A stretch of DNA of 64,000 bases from Prorocentrum cordatum (GCA_963575745.1 CAUYUJ010020585.1:1-64000); one strand, 5' to 3'; shown: positions 1-12,093, numbered from the stretch's first letter. Notes: generated by a model not told the origin, from the letters alone. Numbers and translations: made by a program.

Positions 1-312
1 CGGTCTCACGTGCAGCGGTTGTGGGAGCACGCGCCCCTAGGGATCCCATAGTGAGCGCCGAAAGTCATCAGGGTGACTTACAGCACGTTCTGAAATAAAT
101 CGCTTCTGGAGAAAAACTCGCACCCAGTGGGGTTGGTGTGCTAGCGCCGAAGACCTGCACAAGACAAAAATCGTTACCCGCGCAAGGCCTGCGCAAGGCC
201 CGCGAAAGACAAAAATGTTACCGCAGGAAGGCCCGCATGAGAGACTCATGCACAAGAAAGCCGGATCTGCTGGGTCGACGTCGTACATAATCGCTGCAGA
301 CGCTCGTATACG
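1..312. other. LINE 3' flank, no gene seen
   Basis: No coding region can be supported here. The stretch lies just past the stop codon of the LINE fragment that runs leftward from 1179. It holds a short direct repeat: a block containing AGACAAAAAT followed by GTTACC occurs near 160-177 and again near 206-222, with a G+C-rich spacer. It may be the 3' untranslated part of the LINE or flanking DNA. Confidence 0.4.
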
Positions 313-1179
313 TTATGGGCGAAGCAGCTTCCATGACCGAGACCGTTCTGTTCCCCGACGATACCATCTGCTGAGCAATCGATGCATGCCCATGCTCTGC
401 CCAGAACTCGACACAGCGCGTCGCAGGTGGTTGGTGGCGCGGTAGACGGCGTACACCGCCAGTGCTGTCCGGATCGTGTCTTCGTCCTGTGCGTCTGCAC
501 CCATCAGAAAGAAAGCACAGCTGGATGGCTTGGAAATACTGCCCAAGCCCGAAAGTATGGCCACCCGCGTGAATTCCCAGACCACGGAGCAGACAACATA
601 ATGTTCCAAACTATCTGCTCCGTGTTCACAGCCAAACAAACAGCTACCGGAGGCATCCTGGCTAGAAGCCCCTGCATGGCGCATGCGGCGGCGAGTGGTC
701 CATCCATTGAACAGTGTACGAAGATATGCTGCAGCCATCTTAGGCGGACACCACTTGTGCACGAGCGCGAAGTTAGCGCGGATTCTTCCCGCTGCGTCAG
801 CCGGAACGCCCCGGAAATTCCATCTTGATATATTGTGCTGAAGCCGCTGATCCCGATTGCCGCTCTTGGCCCTGATCAGAGATGTCGCTGCCGCTTGGAA
901 TCTAGGCCTCTTCTGCTGAGGGGGAACAGCGGCGATGGCCCGCCGAACCGCTGAGCGCGTGATGTCCATGCGCCCGAACTGCTCCTCTGCCCGGGTTAAA
1001 ATAGCAAAATAGGAATTCTGATGCCAACGCCCGAAGGGCCCCTGCAGCACAGCGTCATCCAGGGAAGAGAGCTCTGCGCAGCGGTTTTTGCAATCGGGGG
1101 CAATGGTCTCCACCGCCGTGGCCGTCCTCGCCGCCGCCGTCGCCGCAGCCGCCGTAAACGCCGACGCCGCCACAAACAT
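313..1179 (-). pseudogene. LINE ORF2 C-terminal fragment
   Basis: This 288-residue open frame looks like the last part of a non-LTR retrotransposon ORF2, after the reverse transcriptase. The key feature is a zinc-binding-type motif near its middle: C-x3-C, then DSLEHY and a further C (residues CLFGCEHGADSLEHYVVC), preceded by a conserved stretch ending in LRTLFNGW. The same arrangement (C-x3-C ... DHVLHYLSC after LRSICNGW) occurs in the full LINE at 52012-53040, so the two copies support each other. No RT or endonuclease motifs are present, so this is a 5'-truncated copy, the usual product of target-primed reverse transcription. The Ala/Thr/Arg-rich first 20 residues probably come from flanking DNA. 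Not expected to be functional. Confidence 0.7.
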
Positions 1180-2381
1180 CCCCCGTCTTGAAAAATCATT
1201 AAGACGGGTTTTGTTCGTCGTGTTCGGCCTCTCGGGGCCCTCGCTGGGTCACGGGGCCGTCAACCAACTGCCTGAAATTGGAAAAGATTGCCCTGGGGAG
1301 AGGGCCAGGACTTCTTGGAGGCGCGCATTGCAAAAACAAGACTTCGGATCTGTTAGGCCGTCGCAGCACATCGCCGCCGCCGCCGTCGCCGTCGTGCGGA
1401 CTTCCTGGATCGGCGATGGACACCAGGGAGACCTAGCGCAAGCCCAAGATATCTGCGTGGACCACCGGAAATTGGTGTTTGTTTTGTTCTCTCTTCTCCG
1501 ATCGTCGCCTGCCAGCGTCGAAGGCCGGATGGACCTCCATCGCCGCTCGTCGGCGGCCGGCTATCACCGCCGCTCGCTGGATCCGTCGTTTGGTTTTCTT
1601 CGATCGCCGCTCGGCTCGACGGAGGGCCTGTTGAGAAAACGGCGGCTCTCCAGCCAAGCCCAACATCGGTCCCCCCGACCCCTCCCTGAGTCCAGCCTGA
1701 TCCGTTTTTCGAGGCGGATCCAGCCGTGGCGGTGAGAGGCGTCCAGGACCAAAAAAACGAAGAGCGCCAGTCAGGGCCGCCGCTGACTCGACTGGCCCTC
1801 CTCCAGTCTTGATCATCCATCCTCCATTCCCAAAGATCCGCTGCGTTGTGTTTTTCTCCACGGGGCCCCCGGAAGTCCAGACCCGTTCCAAAGGGCCCCA
1901 GGGCCAGCTTCTTATCCCGAGTCGTTTTCTGACGGCCCCTGGGCCCGGCGAGGGCCCCCAAAGGCCGAAAGCAATGGAAAAACTCCCGCTGATTTGCTCA
2001 ATACATTGGAAGCCTCGGCCCTCCGACCGTGGGCGTCGCCAACCGGCGTCGGGCCGGACTCGGGGGCGCACTGACCCCAAGTCGGCGCAAGCCTCGGCCA
2101 GCCGGGGCCCTGCCGCGAATCCAGGCTGGCCGCTCGGTAGATCGCAAAGCCAGGCCGGCGGAGGGCAAGCGGAGGGGGGGGCCCCGCGTGCGATGGCGTT
2201 GCTCGTCTAGCCAGGCCCGCGCGTGCGCGGGCGCGGCTGGCGCCACGAGCGCTTCGCCCGCTCCGCGGCCTGCCCAAGGAGAGGAAGAGGAAGTGGAAAA
2301 AGCGCAGGGGGCGAGTCTGAGCAGGGGGGGGAGCGAAGATGAGGACGAGATGCGGGATCGGGCGCGGCCCAACGACCCCGA
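1180..2381. other. GC-rich stretch, nothing recognised
   Basis: About 1.2 kb of G+C-rich DNA upstream of a possible coding region. Open frames exist on both strands (for example 1433-2080 minus), but their translations are rich in Gly, Pro, Arg and Ser and show no motif I recognise. I see no RNA gene and no clear repeat structure beyond short GGGCCC-type runs. Confidence 0.4.
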
Positions 2382-3077
2382 GTGAACCATCCCCTTCCGT
2401 GCCGTCCCCCTCGCCTTGCAAGCTCCCATCCGGCCGCGTACACACGTCTCAGTGCGAGGCGAGGGGGGCGTCATGGAAGGGGATGGTCCCTGACGGCGGG
2501 TACCCCAACCCGAGTCAGCCAGAGGGGCTCGGCTGAGTCCCGTCAGCGCCGACCCGACAGACTTCGCCGCCCGAGTCCCCAGCAGGCAGCCGCCAGCACG
2601 GCGACCAGGCACCACGCCATCGCTGCAACCGTGTCGGCGAAGGGCGGCGTCGGGTGGCCAAAAAGGCGCTGCCGGCCACCCAGCCACTTCTCCTTCCCCC
2701 TGTTTCTTCGTGGGCAGGCCGCGGGCGCGAGGGCTCAACGCATCCGTTCCTCCTCCTCCTCCGCCTCCTCCTCCTCCGCCTCCTCCTCCTCCTACAGCGA
2801 GCAGGGCCAAGACGAGAAGTGGAAAGTGTACATCATGTTCAACCCATTGGCGACTTCTCCGTGGAGCGCACACTGGCAGGAGCAGCTCAACGCGATCAGA
2901 GTGGGCAACCAGGAAGCGGAGATCCAGCTCGGAAAGCACTGCATCTCGGACCTCCGCAGGGCCACGGTGACGGCGCTCAAATCTCAGGGCGCAGACATGA
3001 TCCACGGCGTTCCACCCCCGTCAGGACTCGAACGCCAGCTACAGGCGGCGCTCAGGGCCAGACAACAGCAGGAGTGA
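2382..3077 (+). CDS. Possible exon, unknown protein
   Basis: The first half of this frame is Arg/Pro/Ser-rich and contains a serine run encoded by a TCC repeat (about 2750-2795), which is not convincing. The last ~85 residues look different: after YSEQGQDEKWKVYIMFNP comes a balanced, amphipathic sequence with regular charged and hydrophobic residues (HWQEQLNAIRVGNQEAEI, then LGKHCISDLRRATVTALK), ending at a stop at 3077. This is how the C-terminal exon of a real protein could look. No family is recognised. The true start and any introns cannot be placed. It may also be the end of an old mobile element. Confidence 0.35.
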   Translation: MNHPLPCRPPRLASSHPAAYTRLSARRGGRHGRGWSLTAGTPTRVSQRGSAESRQRRPDRLRRPSPQQAAASTATRHHAIAATVSAKGGVGWPKRRCRPPSHFSFPLFLRGQAAGARAQRIRSSSSSASSSSASSSSYSEQGQDEKWKVYIMFNPLATSPWSAHWQEQLNAIRVGNQEAEIQLGKHCISDLRRATVTALKSQGADMIHGVPPPSGLERQLQAALRARQQQE

Positions 3078-3717
3078 ACATGGACGGCCTTAGATTGCTG
3101 GCGAGCCGAGGCAGCGCCAGAGCGAAAGACCTCCTGAGAATGATCAGCAACAGTCGGGACCGATGACAAGAATGTGTAGGTCAGACGTATGTCATGTGTG
3201 TGTTTTTTACGCTTGGATAGCACGAAAGCAAGGTTTGTATCGTCGCTTCGTTTTTGTTGTCGGGAACGTTCCCCAAGGCCCCCTCCCTCCTCCGTGTTCC
3301 TGGCTTGGCCTCTTCTCCTCCCCCTGGGACGTGCCCGCCTGGAGCTTTGTGTTTGCCGTGTTCCCCTTGACCCAACTGGGCCTTGGGACGTATGTAAACA
3401 TGCGATAGAGACCTGCTAGAGAGTGAATCGGGGGGAGGAGTGGGGGGGGGGGTGAGGGAAGGAAGCGGTAGCAGACTGCTCTTGCACCGAAGGGCGAGTG
3501 CAGGCAAGCAACCTGAGTCGGGGGCGATTGGCCCCGAAAGGTCCTAAGCCCTGGCCGACGATCCATAAGATTTTGGTGGCTGTTTCGTCGGGAAGGCTTT
3601 GCGCTGCAGCGGGCCAAAAGGCCTAAAAGCCACGGGTCCCGTAGGCGACCCCCTTCGTAACGCCTTTGTAGCGCGCCGGCAGCCCAAGCTCTCAGAGAAC
3701 GATTGCGGACAGCTGCA
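3078..3717. other. Spacer without recognised gene
   Basis: Sequence between the possible exon and the first large TCC/ATC satellite block. It has a short run of G (3441-3452) and the phrase CCCCGAAAGGTCC near 3531-3544. No coding or RNA gene is supported. Confidence 0.35.
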
Positions 3718-3911
3718 CAAGCATCCGACTCCGACTCCGACTCCGACTCCTCCTCGTTCTTCCTCCTCATCATCATCTTCCCCCTCCTCCTCCCCCTCCC
3801 CCTCCTCCTCCTAGTCACCCTCGTGTTCATCCTCGTCATCGCCCTGCTCTTCATCCTCCTCAACCTCCTCCTCCTCCTCCTCCTGCTCCTCCTCTTCCTC
3901 CTCCTCCTTCG

Positions 3912-3961
<50 letters not shown>

Positions 3962-4181
3962 GCATCAGCATCAGCATCAGCATCAGCATCAGCATCATCA
4001 CCATCACCATCATCATCATCCATCATCATCATCATCATCATCATCCTCATCATCATCATCATCAGAAGGCATCCTATTCATCATCATCATCATCATCATC
4101 ATCAGCATCATCATCATCATCGTCATCGTTCATCGTCATCATCATCATCATCAGCATCATCAGCATCATCAGCATCATCAG

Positions 4182-4221
<40 letters not shown>

Positions 4222-5696
4222 GGCATCATCATAATCATCAGCATCAGCATTAACATCAGCATCACCATCATCATCTACATTATCATCCGTATCATCATCA
4301 TCACCATCATGATCATCATCATCATCAGCAGCATCATCATCATCATCATCGTCAGCCTCATCGTCAGCCTCATCATCATCAGCATCATCATCATCAACAT
4401 CATCATCATAGTGATCGTCATCGTCAGCATCAGCATCATCATCATCATCACCATCATCATCATCATCGTCATCGTCATCGTCATCATCGTCATCATCATC
4501 ATCATCAACATCATCATCATAATCACCCTCGTGCTCATCCGCCTACCCCTGCTATTCACCAGCGTGTTCATCGTCGTCCTCGCCCTCCGCATCCGCCACC
4601 GCCTCCTCTTCATCCTCCTACTCAGTCTCCTCCTCGACCTCGTCCTCCACCACCATCTATTCCTCCTCCATTCCCTCCATTTCGCCCTCCTCCTCCCCCT
4701 CCTCCATCTTCTCCGCATCCTGCTCATCCTTCTCCTCATCCTCGTCCTCCTCGTCGTCAGCCTCGTCCTCCCCCTCGTCGTCATCCTCGTCCTCCTCCTC
4801 CTCGTCCTCCTCCGCCTGATCCTCTTCTCCTTCTCCTACTCCTCCTCCTCCTCATCAGGATCATCATCAGCATCATCATCAACAGCAGCAGCAACATCAG
4901 CAGCAGCATCATCCTCCTTCACCTCCTCCTCCTCGTTCTCCTCCTCCTCCTCCTCCTCCTCCACGTCTTCCTCCTCCTCATCCTCCTCCTCCTCCTCTTG
5001 CCCCTCATAATCACCCTCGACTTCATCCTGGCCCTCGCCCGTCTTATAGATCCACCCTCTCCTCATCTTCCTCCTCCTCCTCCTCCTCGTCTTCCTCATC
5101 CTCAACCTCCTGATCCTCCTCCGCATCCTCATCCTAGTCACCCTCGTCTTCACCTTCGTCCTCGCCCTTCTCATCCACATATTCATCCTCCTCCTCCTCC
5201 TCTCCGTCCTCCTCCTCCGCCAACTCCTCCTCCGCATCCTCCTAGTCACCATCATCGTCATCCTCGTCCTCGCCCTGCTCATCCACATCCTCCTTCTCCC
5301 CCTCCTCCGTCCCCTCCCCCACCTCCTCCTCCTCCTTCTCCTCCTCCTCCTCCTCCTACCCAACCTCGTCTTCATCCTCGTCCTCGCCATTCTCCTCCAC
5401 CTCCTCCTCCTCCTCGTGTTCATCCTCGTCCTCGCCCGTCTCATCCACGTCCTACTCCTCCTCCTCCTCCTCCTCCTCCTCCTCCTCCAACTTTTCCTCC
5501 TCCTCCTCCTCATCCTCATCCTGCTCCTCCTCCTCCTCCGTTTCCTCTTCATCCTCCTCATGTTCCTCCCCCCCTCCTCCTCCTCATCCTCATCCTCCTC
5601 CTCTTCCTCCTCATCGTCCTTCGCTCCCTCCTGACCATCATCCGTCTCATCCGTATCATTCTGACTCATCCTTATCGTCATCCGTATCGTCATCAG

Positions 5697-5734
<38 letters not shown>

Positions 5735-5741
5735 GCATCAT

Positions 5742-5772
<31 letters not shown>

Positions 5773-6550
5773 ATCATCATCCTCAGCATCGTCAACAGCA
5801 TCATCATCATCATCATCATCATCAGCATCATCATCAGCCTCATCATCATCATCCTCATCATCATCATCATCGTCATCATCATCATCATCAGCATCGTCAT
5901 CATCATCATCATCGGCAGCATGATCATCAGCATCATCATCATCATCATCATCAGCATCATCATCATCAACATCACCAGCAACATCATCACCACCACCACC
6001 ACAACCATCATCATCATCATCAGCAGCATCAGCATCGGCAGCATCATCGTCAGTATCATCACCATGATCTGCATCAGTATCATCAGCATCGTCATCAGCA
6101 GCAGCAACATCAACATCATGAGCATCAGCATCGACATCATCACCATACTTCTCAACACCATCAACGATAACAGCATCCGCATCATGGTAACCAACAACAT
6201 CATCGTCATCATCATCAGCAGCAGCATCCTCAGCGACATCACCATGATCATCACCACAATAACCACTACCACAGTCAGCATCACCGTCGTCATCAGCATC
6301 AGCATCATCATCAGCATCAGGCGCATCATCATCATCATCATCATCATCATCTTCATCATCATCATCATCATCATCATCGTCAGCATCATCAGCATCATCA
6401 GCATCGTCAGCATCGTCAGCATCATCAGCATCACCCACCGTCACCGTCACCACCATCGTATCACCACATGCATGATAACCATCAACATCATCAGCATCAG
6501 CATCATCAGCAACAGTACCATGATCATCAGCATTAGCATCATCATCCCAC

Positions 6551-6583
<33 letters not shown>

Positions 6584-6660
6584 GTAGACTCATCAGCAGC
6601 ATCAAAATCAACACCATCATCATCATCACCAGCAGCAGCAACATCATCATTGCCAGCGCC
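3718..6660. repeat. TCC/ATC satellite block, 2.9 kb
   Basis: Almost pure pyrimidine-rich trinucleotide DNA: (TCC)n alternates with (ATC)n and AGCATC variants. Pure ATC runs lie near 3913-3960, 4180-4220 and 5695-5730. TCC dominates 4550-5640; ATC dominates 3910-4530 and 5640-6660. Within the TCC part a longer phrase recurs (a TAGTCACCCTCGT-like start followed by TTCATCCTCGTCCTCGCCC), near 3811, 4526, 5006, 5134, 5243 and 5360-5415. A higher-order unit of roughly 110-130 bp is therefore present in places. Long open frames here (435 aa, 532 aa, 390 aa) encode only runs of Ile/Ser/His, Met/Arg or Asp and follow from the repeat. Confidence 0.9.
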
Positions 6661-7075
6661 GTCATCAGCACGCCCCGTCGGATCAGGAAAGGGGTCTCGA
6701 TCGAGCTGTCCACTCGTTGCCCATTTTTGCTAAGCGTGTGACAGTGGGTGTCAAACAATCCTCACCTTCATCTTCATCCTAATCGTCCACCTACTCATTC
6801 TATTGACTTTCGAATTCGTCTTCAACCTCGCGCTCCTCATTTGAATAGGACAGTGGGTTCAGGTCTGCAGAACACCCCAAACAGATGCCAAGGGGCGCAG
6901 CCAACCTGCTCGTTCAAGCTGAAACGGATGCATTACACCCAACGTCAAGCCAACACTGTGGACCTAAACGGATGGTTAGGTTTTGCACAACTTCGCCGAC
7001 TTGACCAGCGAGAAGTTTGACCAACTTGACGCCCCGTTGCTGGTGCACATGCACTGAAGGGCACTTTCTGACCCT
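6661..7075. other. Spacer between satellite blocks
   Basis: A unique-looking stretch of about 400 bp between two TCC/ATC blocks. The 90-residue open frame 6748-7020 (plus) shows no recognisable motif. No RNA gene seen. Confidence 0.35.
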
Positions 7076-7870
7076 CGCCCCTACTCAACTCCTCACACGC
7101 CTCCTCCTCCACCTCCTCCTCCTACTCCATCTCCTCCACCTCCCCCTCCTCCTAATCATCCCCCTCCTCGTGCTCATCCGCCGACCTCTGCTATTCACCA
7201 ACGTGTTCATCGTCGGTCTCGCCCGCCTCAGTCGCCGCCGCCACCTCTTCATCCTCCTGGTCATTCTCTTCCTGCCCATACTCCTCCTCCACCATTTCGT
7301 CCTCCTCCCGTTCCTCCTCCTCCCACTCCTCTTCATCCTCCTCCTCCTCCCGCTCATCCTCCTCCGCCTCCTCCCTCCTCCTCCTCCTCCTTGTGCTCAC
7401 CCACTTACCCCTACGGCTCACCCTCGTTTCCATCCTGGTCTTCATGCTCGTCATCGTCCTCCTCACCCGCCCCCTCCTCATCCTCACCACCGCCCCTGCC
7501 CCCCTCTTCATTACTATACTTCTGCTTCATCTTCTTCATGTTTGTATGATTTCTCTTCCCCCCTCCTCCCACTCCGACACATCAAACACTCGCCCTCTTA
7601 TCCGTCCTCCTTCCTCGTCCGTCTCCTCCTCCTCAAATTCATCATCATCGCCAACCGCGTCATTAGCAACAACCGCATCATCAACACTATCACAGTTTTC
7701 ATCCGCATCTCCATACTCAGCATCACCATAATCAGCATGATCAGCAGCATCATCACCACCACCACCATCATCATCATCATTAACACCACCGCAAACAACA
7801 TTATCATCATCATCATCACCAACATCTTCATGACCCGCATCAACATCATCGACACCATGATGCTAAAGTA
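7076..7870. repeat. Second TCC/ATC satellite block
   Basis: A shorter block of the same kind as 3718-6660. The part at 7153-7225 closely matches 4521-4590: both contain a 'CTCGTGCTCATCCGCC' phrase, 'CTGCTATTCACCA' and 'GTGTTCATCGTCG', with scattered substitutions. The two blocks therefore share a higher-order unit and probably arose by duplication, not by independent growth of simple repeats. ATC-type repeats take over after 7640. Confidence 0.85.
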
Positions 7871-8230
7871 CGCTGTACACTAGCGGTGATATGCCGAAGA
7901 AGAACGTTGCAGCAGCGCGAAGCGAAAACGACGGGCGACATACATAACAACAAAATATATGCGTGAAAGACAAATTCCACAAACAAGAAACACCGGCAGC
8001 TGGATATTGGGGGAAAGGGAGCAGCTTGGCCTTCAATGGCGATAGCTATAAAGATGGGACCGACGCAACTGCACCGCTGCTAGATCATTACTGCGCCCGC
8101 ACTCCCATGCTAGAGCACGTGTTGCCACAGCGATGATGGGCACGAGAAGAACGTTGCGGCAACGCGATGCGAAAGCAACGGGCGACAGAAACAACATATT
8201 TTTAATGCTGCTTGAAAAACAAATCCCGGG
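7871..8230. repeat. Diverged direct repeat pair
   Basis: Two related ~80-bp segments lie at about 7892-7972 and 8143-8226. Both begin AGAAGAACGTTGC, continue through GCGA.GCGAAA.C.ACGGGCGACA, and end in an A/T-rich part with AAGACAAAT or AAAACAAAT. They differ by several substitutions and small indels. The intervening DNA has no recognised gene. They could be ends of a decayed element that includes the adjoining RT remnant, but this is inference. Confidence 0.45.
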
Positions 8231-9145
8231 TCACCCCCGAACACGGATATCCTCTTCGATCGGAAAGGTTTTCTGGGGCCGCGTGGACTTAGTAGGGGCA
8301 AAAATATGCGCTGGCGCTCGGCACAGAGAGGCCGGGCAGGCCTGTGCGATGCGGGTCCACTTGACCCCGTTGGGGGCGTGCCCCTCGAGGGCGAAGTGGG
8401 CGGCCCCCGTGCGAGAGCACCCCCCCTTTCCCTGGCGCCGGCGACTGAGGCGCGAGAGATCGGTTTCGTGCACCTGGCCGCCGGGAAACTGCTTAGAAAC
8501 CCCCTCCATCACGCCTTGCGGCATCATGGCGGGCGTTTTGAACAGATAATACGAATGCGGGTTTTCGAGAATCCACGGCGTTTAATGCGCGCGACGCTCA
8601 CGCGCAAGCCGCGCCGCGAAGCGCATCAGCCGATTCCCTTGCTTCACGGTAGCCGTATCCTGTCTGCGCAAATCAGGAACATCCATCGGGGCCTCCTGCG
8701 TCCACAACGTCTTTGAACGGTGTTTGGCAATACTGAACATCGCACAGGGCGGCCCCATCTTCATGCCAATCACTTCCCCTGCCTGCATGTCGGCGATTAG
8801 CCCATTTATCACCTCTGGCCGAAACACGTCGCCCGTGTCGCCGTTCACGAGGTCGAAGCATCGAGCTTGGAACCCAGCAAGCTCGGCCGACCGTCCGCAG
8901 ACCCCCTTTCCGCAGAAGACACACGCGAAGTAGCGCCCCCCCAGACTCAAGTGCCTCCGCAGCCCCCGAGATGAAGCCCGCTCCGCTCGGGCATCGGGAT
9001 GCCGTCGAGCTGCCCCACGCAGGCGGCCAGTCGGCCGCCCGGCGATGGGCTGGGGGGGCGCTGCAACGGCTGACGCACCGCCCGTCTCTGGGATCTGCGC
9101 CGCGATCGCTTGCGCGCGGTCGGCGCTGTCCAGCGTCGCGACCAC
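8231..9145 (-). pseudogene. Methyltransferase-like domain, broken
   Basis: The frame from 9145 to 8582 encodes a Rossmann-type methyltransferase pattern: FCGKG followed by LAGFQARCFDLVNG, which resembles motif I and the following acidic strand, and then GMKMGPPCAMFS, which resembles the PC-containing catalytic motif IV of cytosine-type enzymes. After a stop at 8582 the same frame continues to 8231 with GGCSRTGAAHFALEGH and WTRIAQACPASLCR, a C..G..H..L.G pattern that also occurs in the methyltransferase-like part of the LTR element (19530-25994). The match to cytosine methyltransferases is by motif only; the domain may have lost activity long ago. Confidence 0.5.
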
Positions 9146-10050
9146 ACTGCCGGCGAGAGACTCGGCCAGTCTCAGCGAGATCCTGCCGCCGTCTGATCGG
9201 CCAGCCTGCGGGCCAGGCGCCAGGCACAGCGGCCCGCCGTCAGCGGCCGTCTGGGGGCCGTCGGCCTCGCTCGGCCAGTTCGCAGCACGCGCCAGGAGCG
9301 CGCCCTTGGTACTCCTTCAGCGGGTCGGAACAGGGAACGCCTGCGACCTTGGCAGGCTCAGCCATGGCCGCGATCTCTGCGGCCTTGTCGTTGTGCGCGC
9401 GCGCTGTCGACCGAGCGGCCAGCCGCGCAGCCCGTCGTCTCGGCGCTGGCCGCGCCGCGCCGTGCCCCGCGCCCTCCGGGACCGCCGCTCGCGCCGGCGT
9501 TCCAGTCGCCGATCGTCAGCAGGCCCGCTCGCGTCGACCGCGGCCGATCCGGCCGCTCGGCCCAGCGCGGACTTCGCCCGCTGCCCGTCGTCGCCCGACT
9601 CGCGGCACAGCTCGAGAGAGCACCCGGACGAAGTAAAACTGTCCGACTCTGCAGCGCCCGCGGCCTGGCCTGCAACGCGGTCTCGGCCGCAAGCGCGCGC
9701 CGCCCGCTCGCGATCGCGGCGGGCTGGGTCGGCTGCCTGCCGAGCTCTACAGTCGCGTCGACGATGAGGGACAGCCAGCTCGCCATCGAGATTTGCCAGC
9801 GGAGTCTTACCGGCCGTCGAGCCGCAGCCTGAGCTGCCCTTCAGCTCGGCGCCTCGTGCCGAGACTCCAGCGCCGATCTCGGCCGACGGCCTTTCCACGG
9901 CCGCGGAAGGATATCCAGCCGCCGCGGGACTGCCTACCTCATGCGCCAGGCTGATGCCAGCAGGGCACTGAGCCGAAAAAACCTACGAAACGTTGAGAAC
10001 GGCATTGCTGGTTATGTTCGCACTCCTTGCCGTCGACCATATCACTGATG
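9146..10050. other. Low-complexity linker in RT element
   Basis: A G+C-rich stretch between the RNase H and methyltransferase-like parts of the decayed element. Open frames (for example 9317-9898 minus) are Arg/Ala/Gly-rich with no motif. In an intact relative this place could hold a linker or recombinase, but nothing here shows that. A run of C followed by A lies at 10087-10106. Confidence 0.4.
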
Positions 10051-10554
10051 CTACTGAATTGAAACCCCTTCTGCCAGGATCAGCCCCCCCCCCCCCAAAA
10101 AAAAAATGATACCCTTATCCGCACTGGCATTGACGTCCAGGTGACGAGTGAGAAGGCACGATGCGCTGGGAAACCGATCGCAGTTTCGACTTGGCTCGTC
10201 AGAATCATCAAGCTCGCTGGGTACCCAGCGGACAATGGTTTTTATATTGTGAGCGAGACAGTAGGCAGCGAACACACGAATCTGACTCAACAACTTGAAA
10301 CCCCTGCTTCTGAATCGATCAAAACTGAAACGCACGCCCATTCTATCAACGAGGAGGATTAGGCGGACATCTTTTCCCAACGAGCTCAACGCCACGCGTC
10401 GAAGCGATATTGCCAGCGCCCGCGCCTCCAGCACCAGGGTTGGCTGCCCCCATTTCCAGGCGCCACAGAATCTCGGCCCCCAGCGGCCACGCGCCAGCCC
10501 AGCCGAGGCCACCTCGGGGAAGCTCGGGTTGACCACGTACTCGCCAGAAACCAT
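10051..10554 (-). pseudogene. RNase H domain of RT element
   Basis: This 167-residue frame reads like the RNase H part of DIRS-type elements: KWGQPTLVLEARALAISLRR (the E of the active site inside LEARAL), then VRLILLVDRMGV with a conserved D, a conserved FKLLSQIR helix, and IKTIVRWVPSELDDSDEPSR with a terminal acidic pair and a PSR ending. The order and spacing are those of an RNase H fold. It lies directly downstream (minus strand) of the RT fragment but in a different frame, so at least one frameshift has occurred. The last ~20 residues run into the C/A homopolymer at 10087-10106. Confidence 0.6.
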
Positions 10555-10843
10555 CGCGGCCCCCGGCCCGTCGAAGTCCCCCCCTGGAAGCCCCGCCTCG
10601 GCCGGCGGCGGCGGCCCCGCGAACCCCCGAACTCCAGCAGCCGTCAGCGCGCGCCCCCGCGCCTGCGCCGCTCGGACGCCACGGAAGCGGCCCCTCTCAC
10701 CAGCGCGGCCAGCTGCCTTCGCCTCTTCATCGCTCCAGAGGCTGGCGGAGACCCCGCAGCCTCACTCCGAGGCGCCACTGGCGCTCACGAGTCGATTCCA
10801 TCTCGGCCACCAGTCCGAGCGCAAGAAGCCCGCAGCTCGCCCC

Positions 10844-11557
10844 TCACGGACGGCCACAGCGGCCGCTGATCAAGGCGATGAATTTGCACACCGGATGGAA
10901 TAACGATAAGGCGAGTCGCCGCACCAGGCCGCAGAAGGCGCAGTGCCCCAAGATGACCTCTACCATCGCCCCGCTGGCCCTCCCGCGGTTCGATCGGAGC
11001 GCGGAGTGCAGCCGCCAGCGCCGCTTCTTCGTCAGCCTGGTGCGCTGCGACTCTCCGTCGAGGACAACCCCGAGCGCCTCCGCGGCGCCGCCCCTCGCCT
11101 CTTCCCCGCGCACCAGCAGGCTGAAGCTCTTGAAGACCTTCACCGCGTCAGCGAGCGCGTGCCCCACCTGCGAGCGACCGTCGCCCGTCGCCCCCAGGTT
11201 GTCCACGCGCGCGCAGTGCCCGAGCTCGTGCAGGCCGTCATTCAGGACGAGAACGGCGGGCCGACCGCGGCCCCGCAGTGGCTCCGAGGCGCGGGGCGCG
11301 GGCGCCCGCTGGCCAAGAAGACTCTCGCCTATCCGCTGGCAGAAGAAGAGACTCCAGGCGAACCCCGCGGGCAACGCCCGCGCCAGCGGCGCGATCGCAT
11401 CTCCTGCAACGGCGACGGCCCCGTCGATCACCTGGCCGACCGCGCCGGCGCCCGCGACCAGCGCGTCGGGCAGGCCAAAATATCGAGAGAGCCACACTGG
11501 CATAATCAACATGTGGAACGCGTCCTTCACGTCGGCAACACCCGCGAATGCGGGCAC
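10844..11557 (-). pseudogene. Reverse transcriptase palm fragment
   Basis: The start of this frame contains GVADVKDAFHMLIMP, the conserved first catalytic Asp region of RT. It is followed by ALPAGFAWSLFFCQ, the LP-GF motif, and later by LVLNDGLHE and VDNLG, a variant of the YxDD box of the kind seen in DIRS-like RTs (VDN in place of xDD). The C-terminal part (KKRRWRLHSALR) fits the connection region. It follows the fragment 11527-12093 in a different frame. Activity is not expected. Confidence 0.6.
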
Positions 11558-12093
11558 CCCGCCGCCCTCGAAACTCTCGGCCTCGACCCCCGCGAGCCCC
11601 TCAGCCGCGAGCAGCTCGCCGCGAGCAGCTCAGCGCGCGGCGCCATCAACAACCGCGGATCGCACCTTCTGCAGCCCAGAACCACGCGCATCTTCGAACG
11701 CCCCTTCTTCCAAACAAAGAACACCCCTGTCCACCCGACGCAGCTTCGGCCGAACCTCACGCGCCCACGCTGCCGCAGGCTGGCAATGAAGTCGGCGCAC
11801 CGCCGCCAGCCGCGGCTCAAACCATGATCCGCGCATGGAACCACGGGGCCGTTATGCTTCAACCTCTGTCTATCTTCCGCCGAACGAAGCATTCGTCGGC
11901 CATTCCCCTCCGTAAAATACAAGCAAGCGCCGAACAACTCCGAAACGGCCGCGCTCGGCGACCGACTCGGGCAGCGACGCCGCGTCGCGACGTTAGGGCG
12001 CAAGCGCCCTGCTGACAAGCTCGAATTCGCACGCGGCTCGCCCCTGTAGAAGGTCGCGGAAAGCCTCTTGAAGCGATGGGGCGGGTTCGTCAT
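11527..12093 (-). pseudogene. RT N-terminal fragment
   Basis: The useful part is near the middle and end: VGWTGVFFVWKKGRSKMRVVLGCRRCD, matching the fingers region of RT (a G-FFV-KK-G--R-VLD type pattern), then PRAELLAASCSRL. The first 60 residues overlap the frame 11993-12412 and appear to be its out-of-frame continuation, so a frameshift lies near 12000-12090. This is the upstream part of the same polyprotein as 10844-11557. Confidence 0.5.

Noticed and set aside
3207-6741. Poly-Met, poly-Ile, poly-His and poly-Asp open frames
   Set aside because: Direct readings of ATC/TCC microsatellite in different frames.
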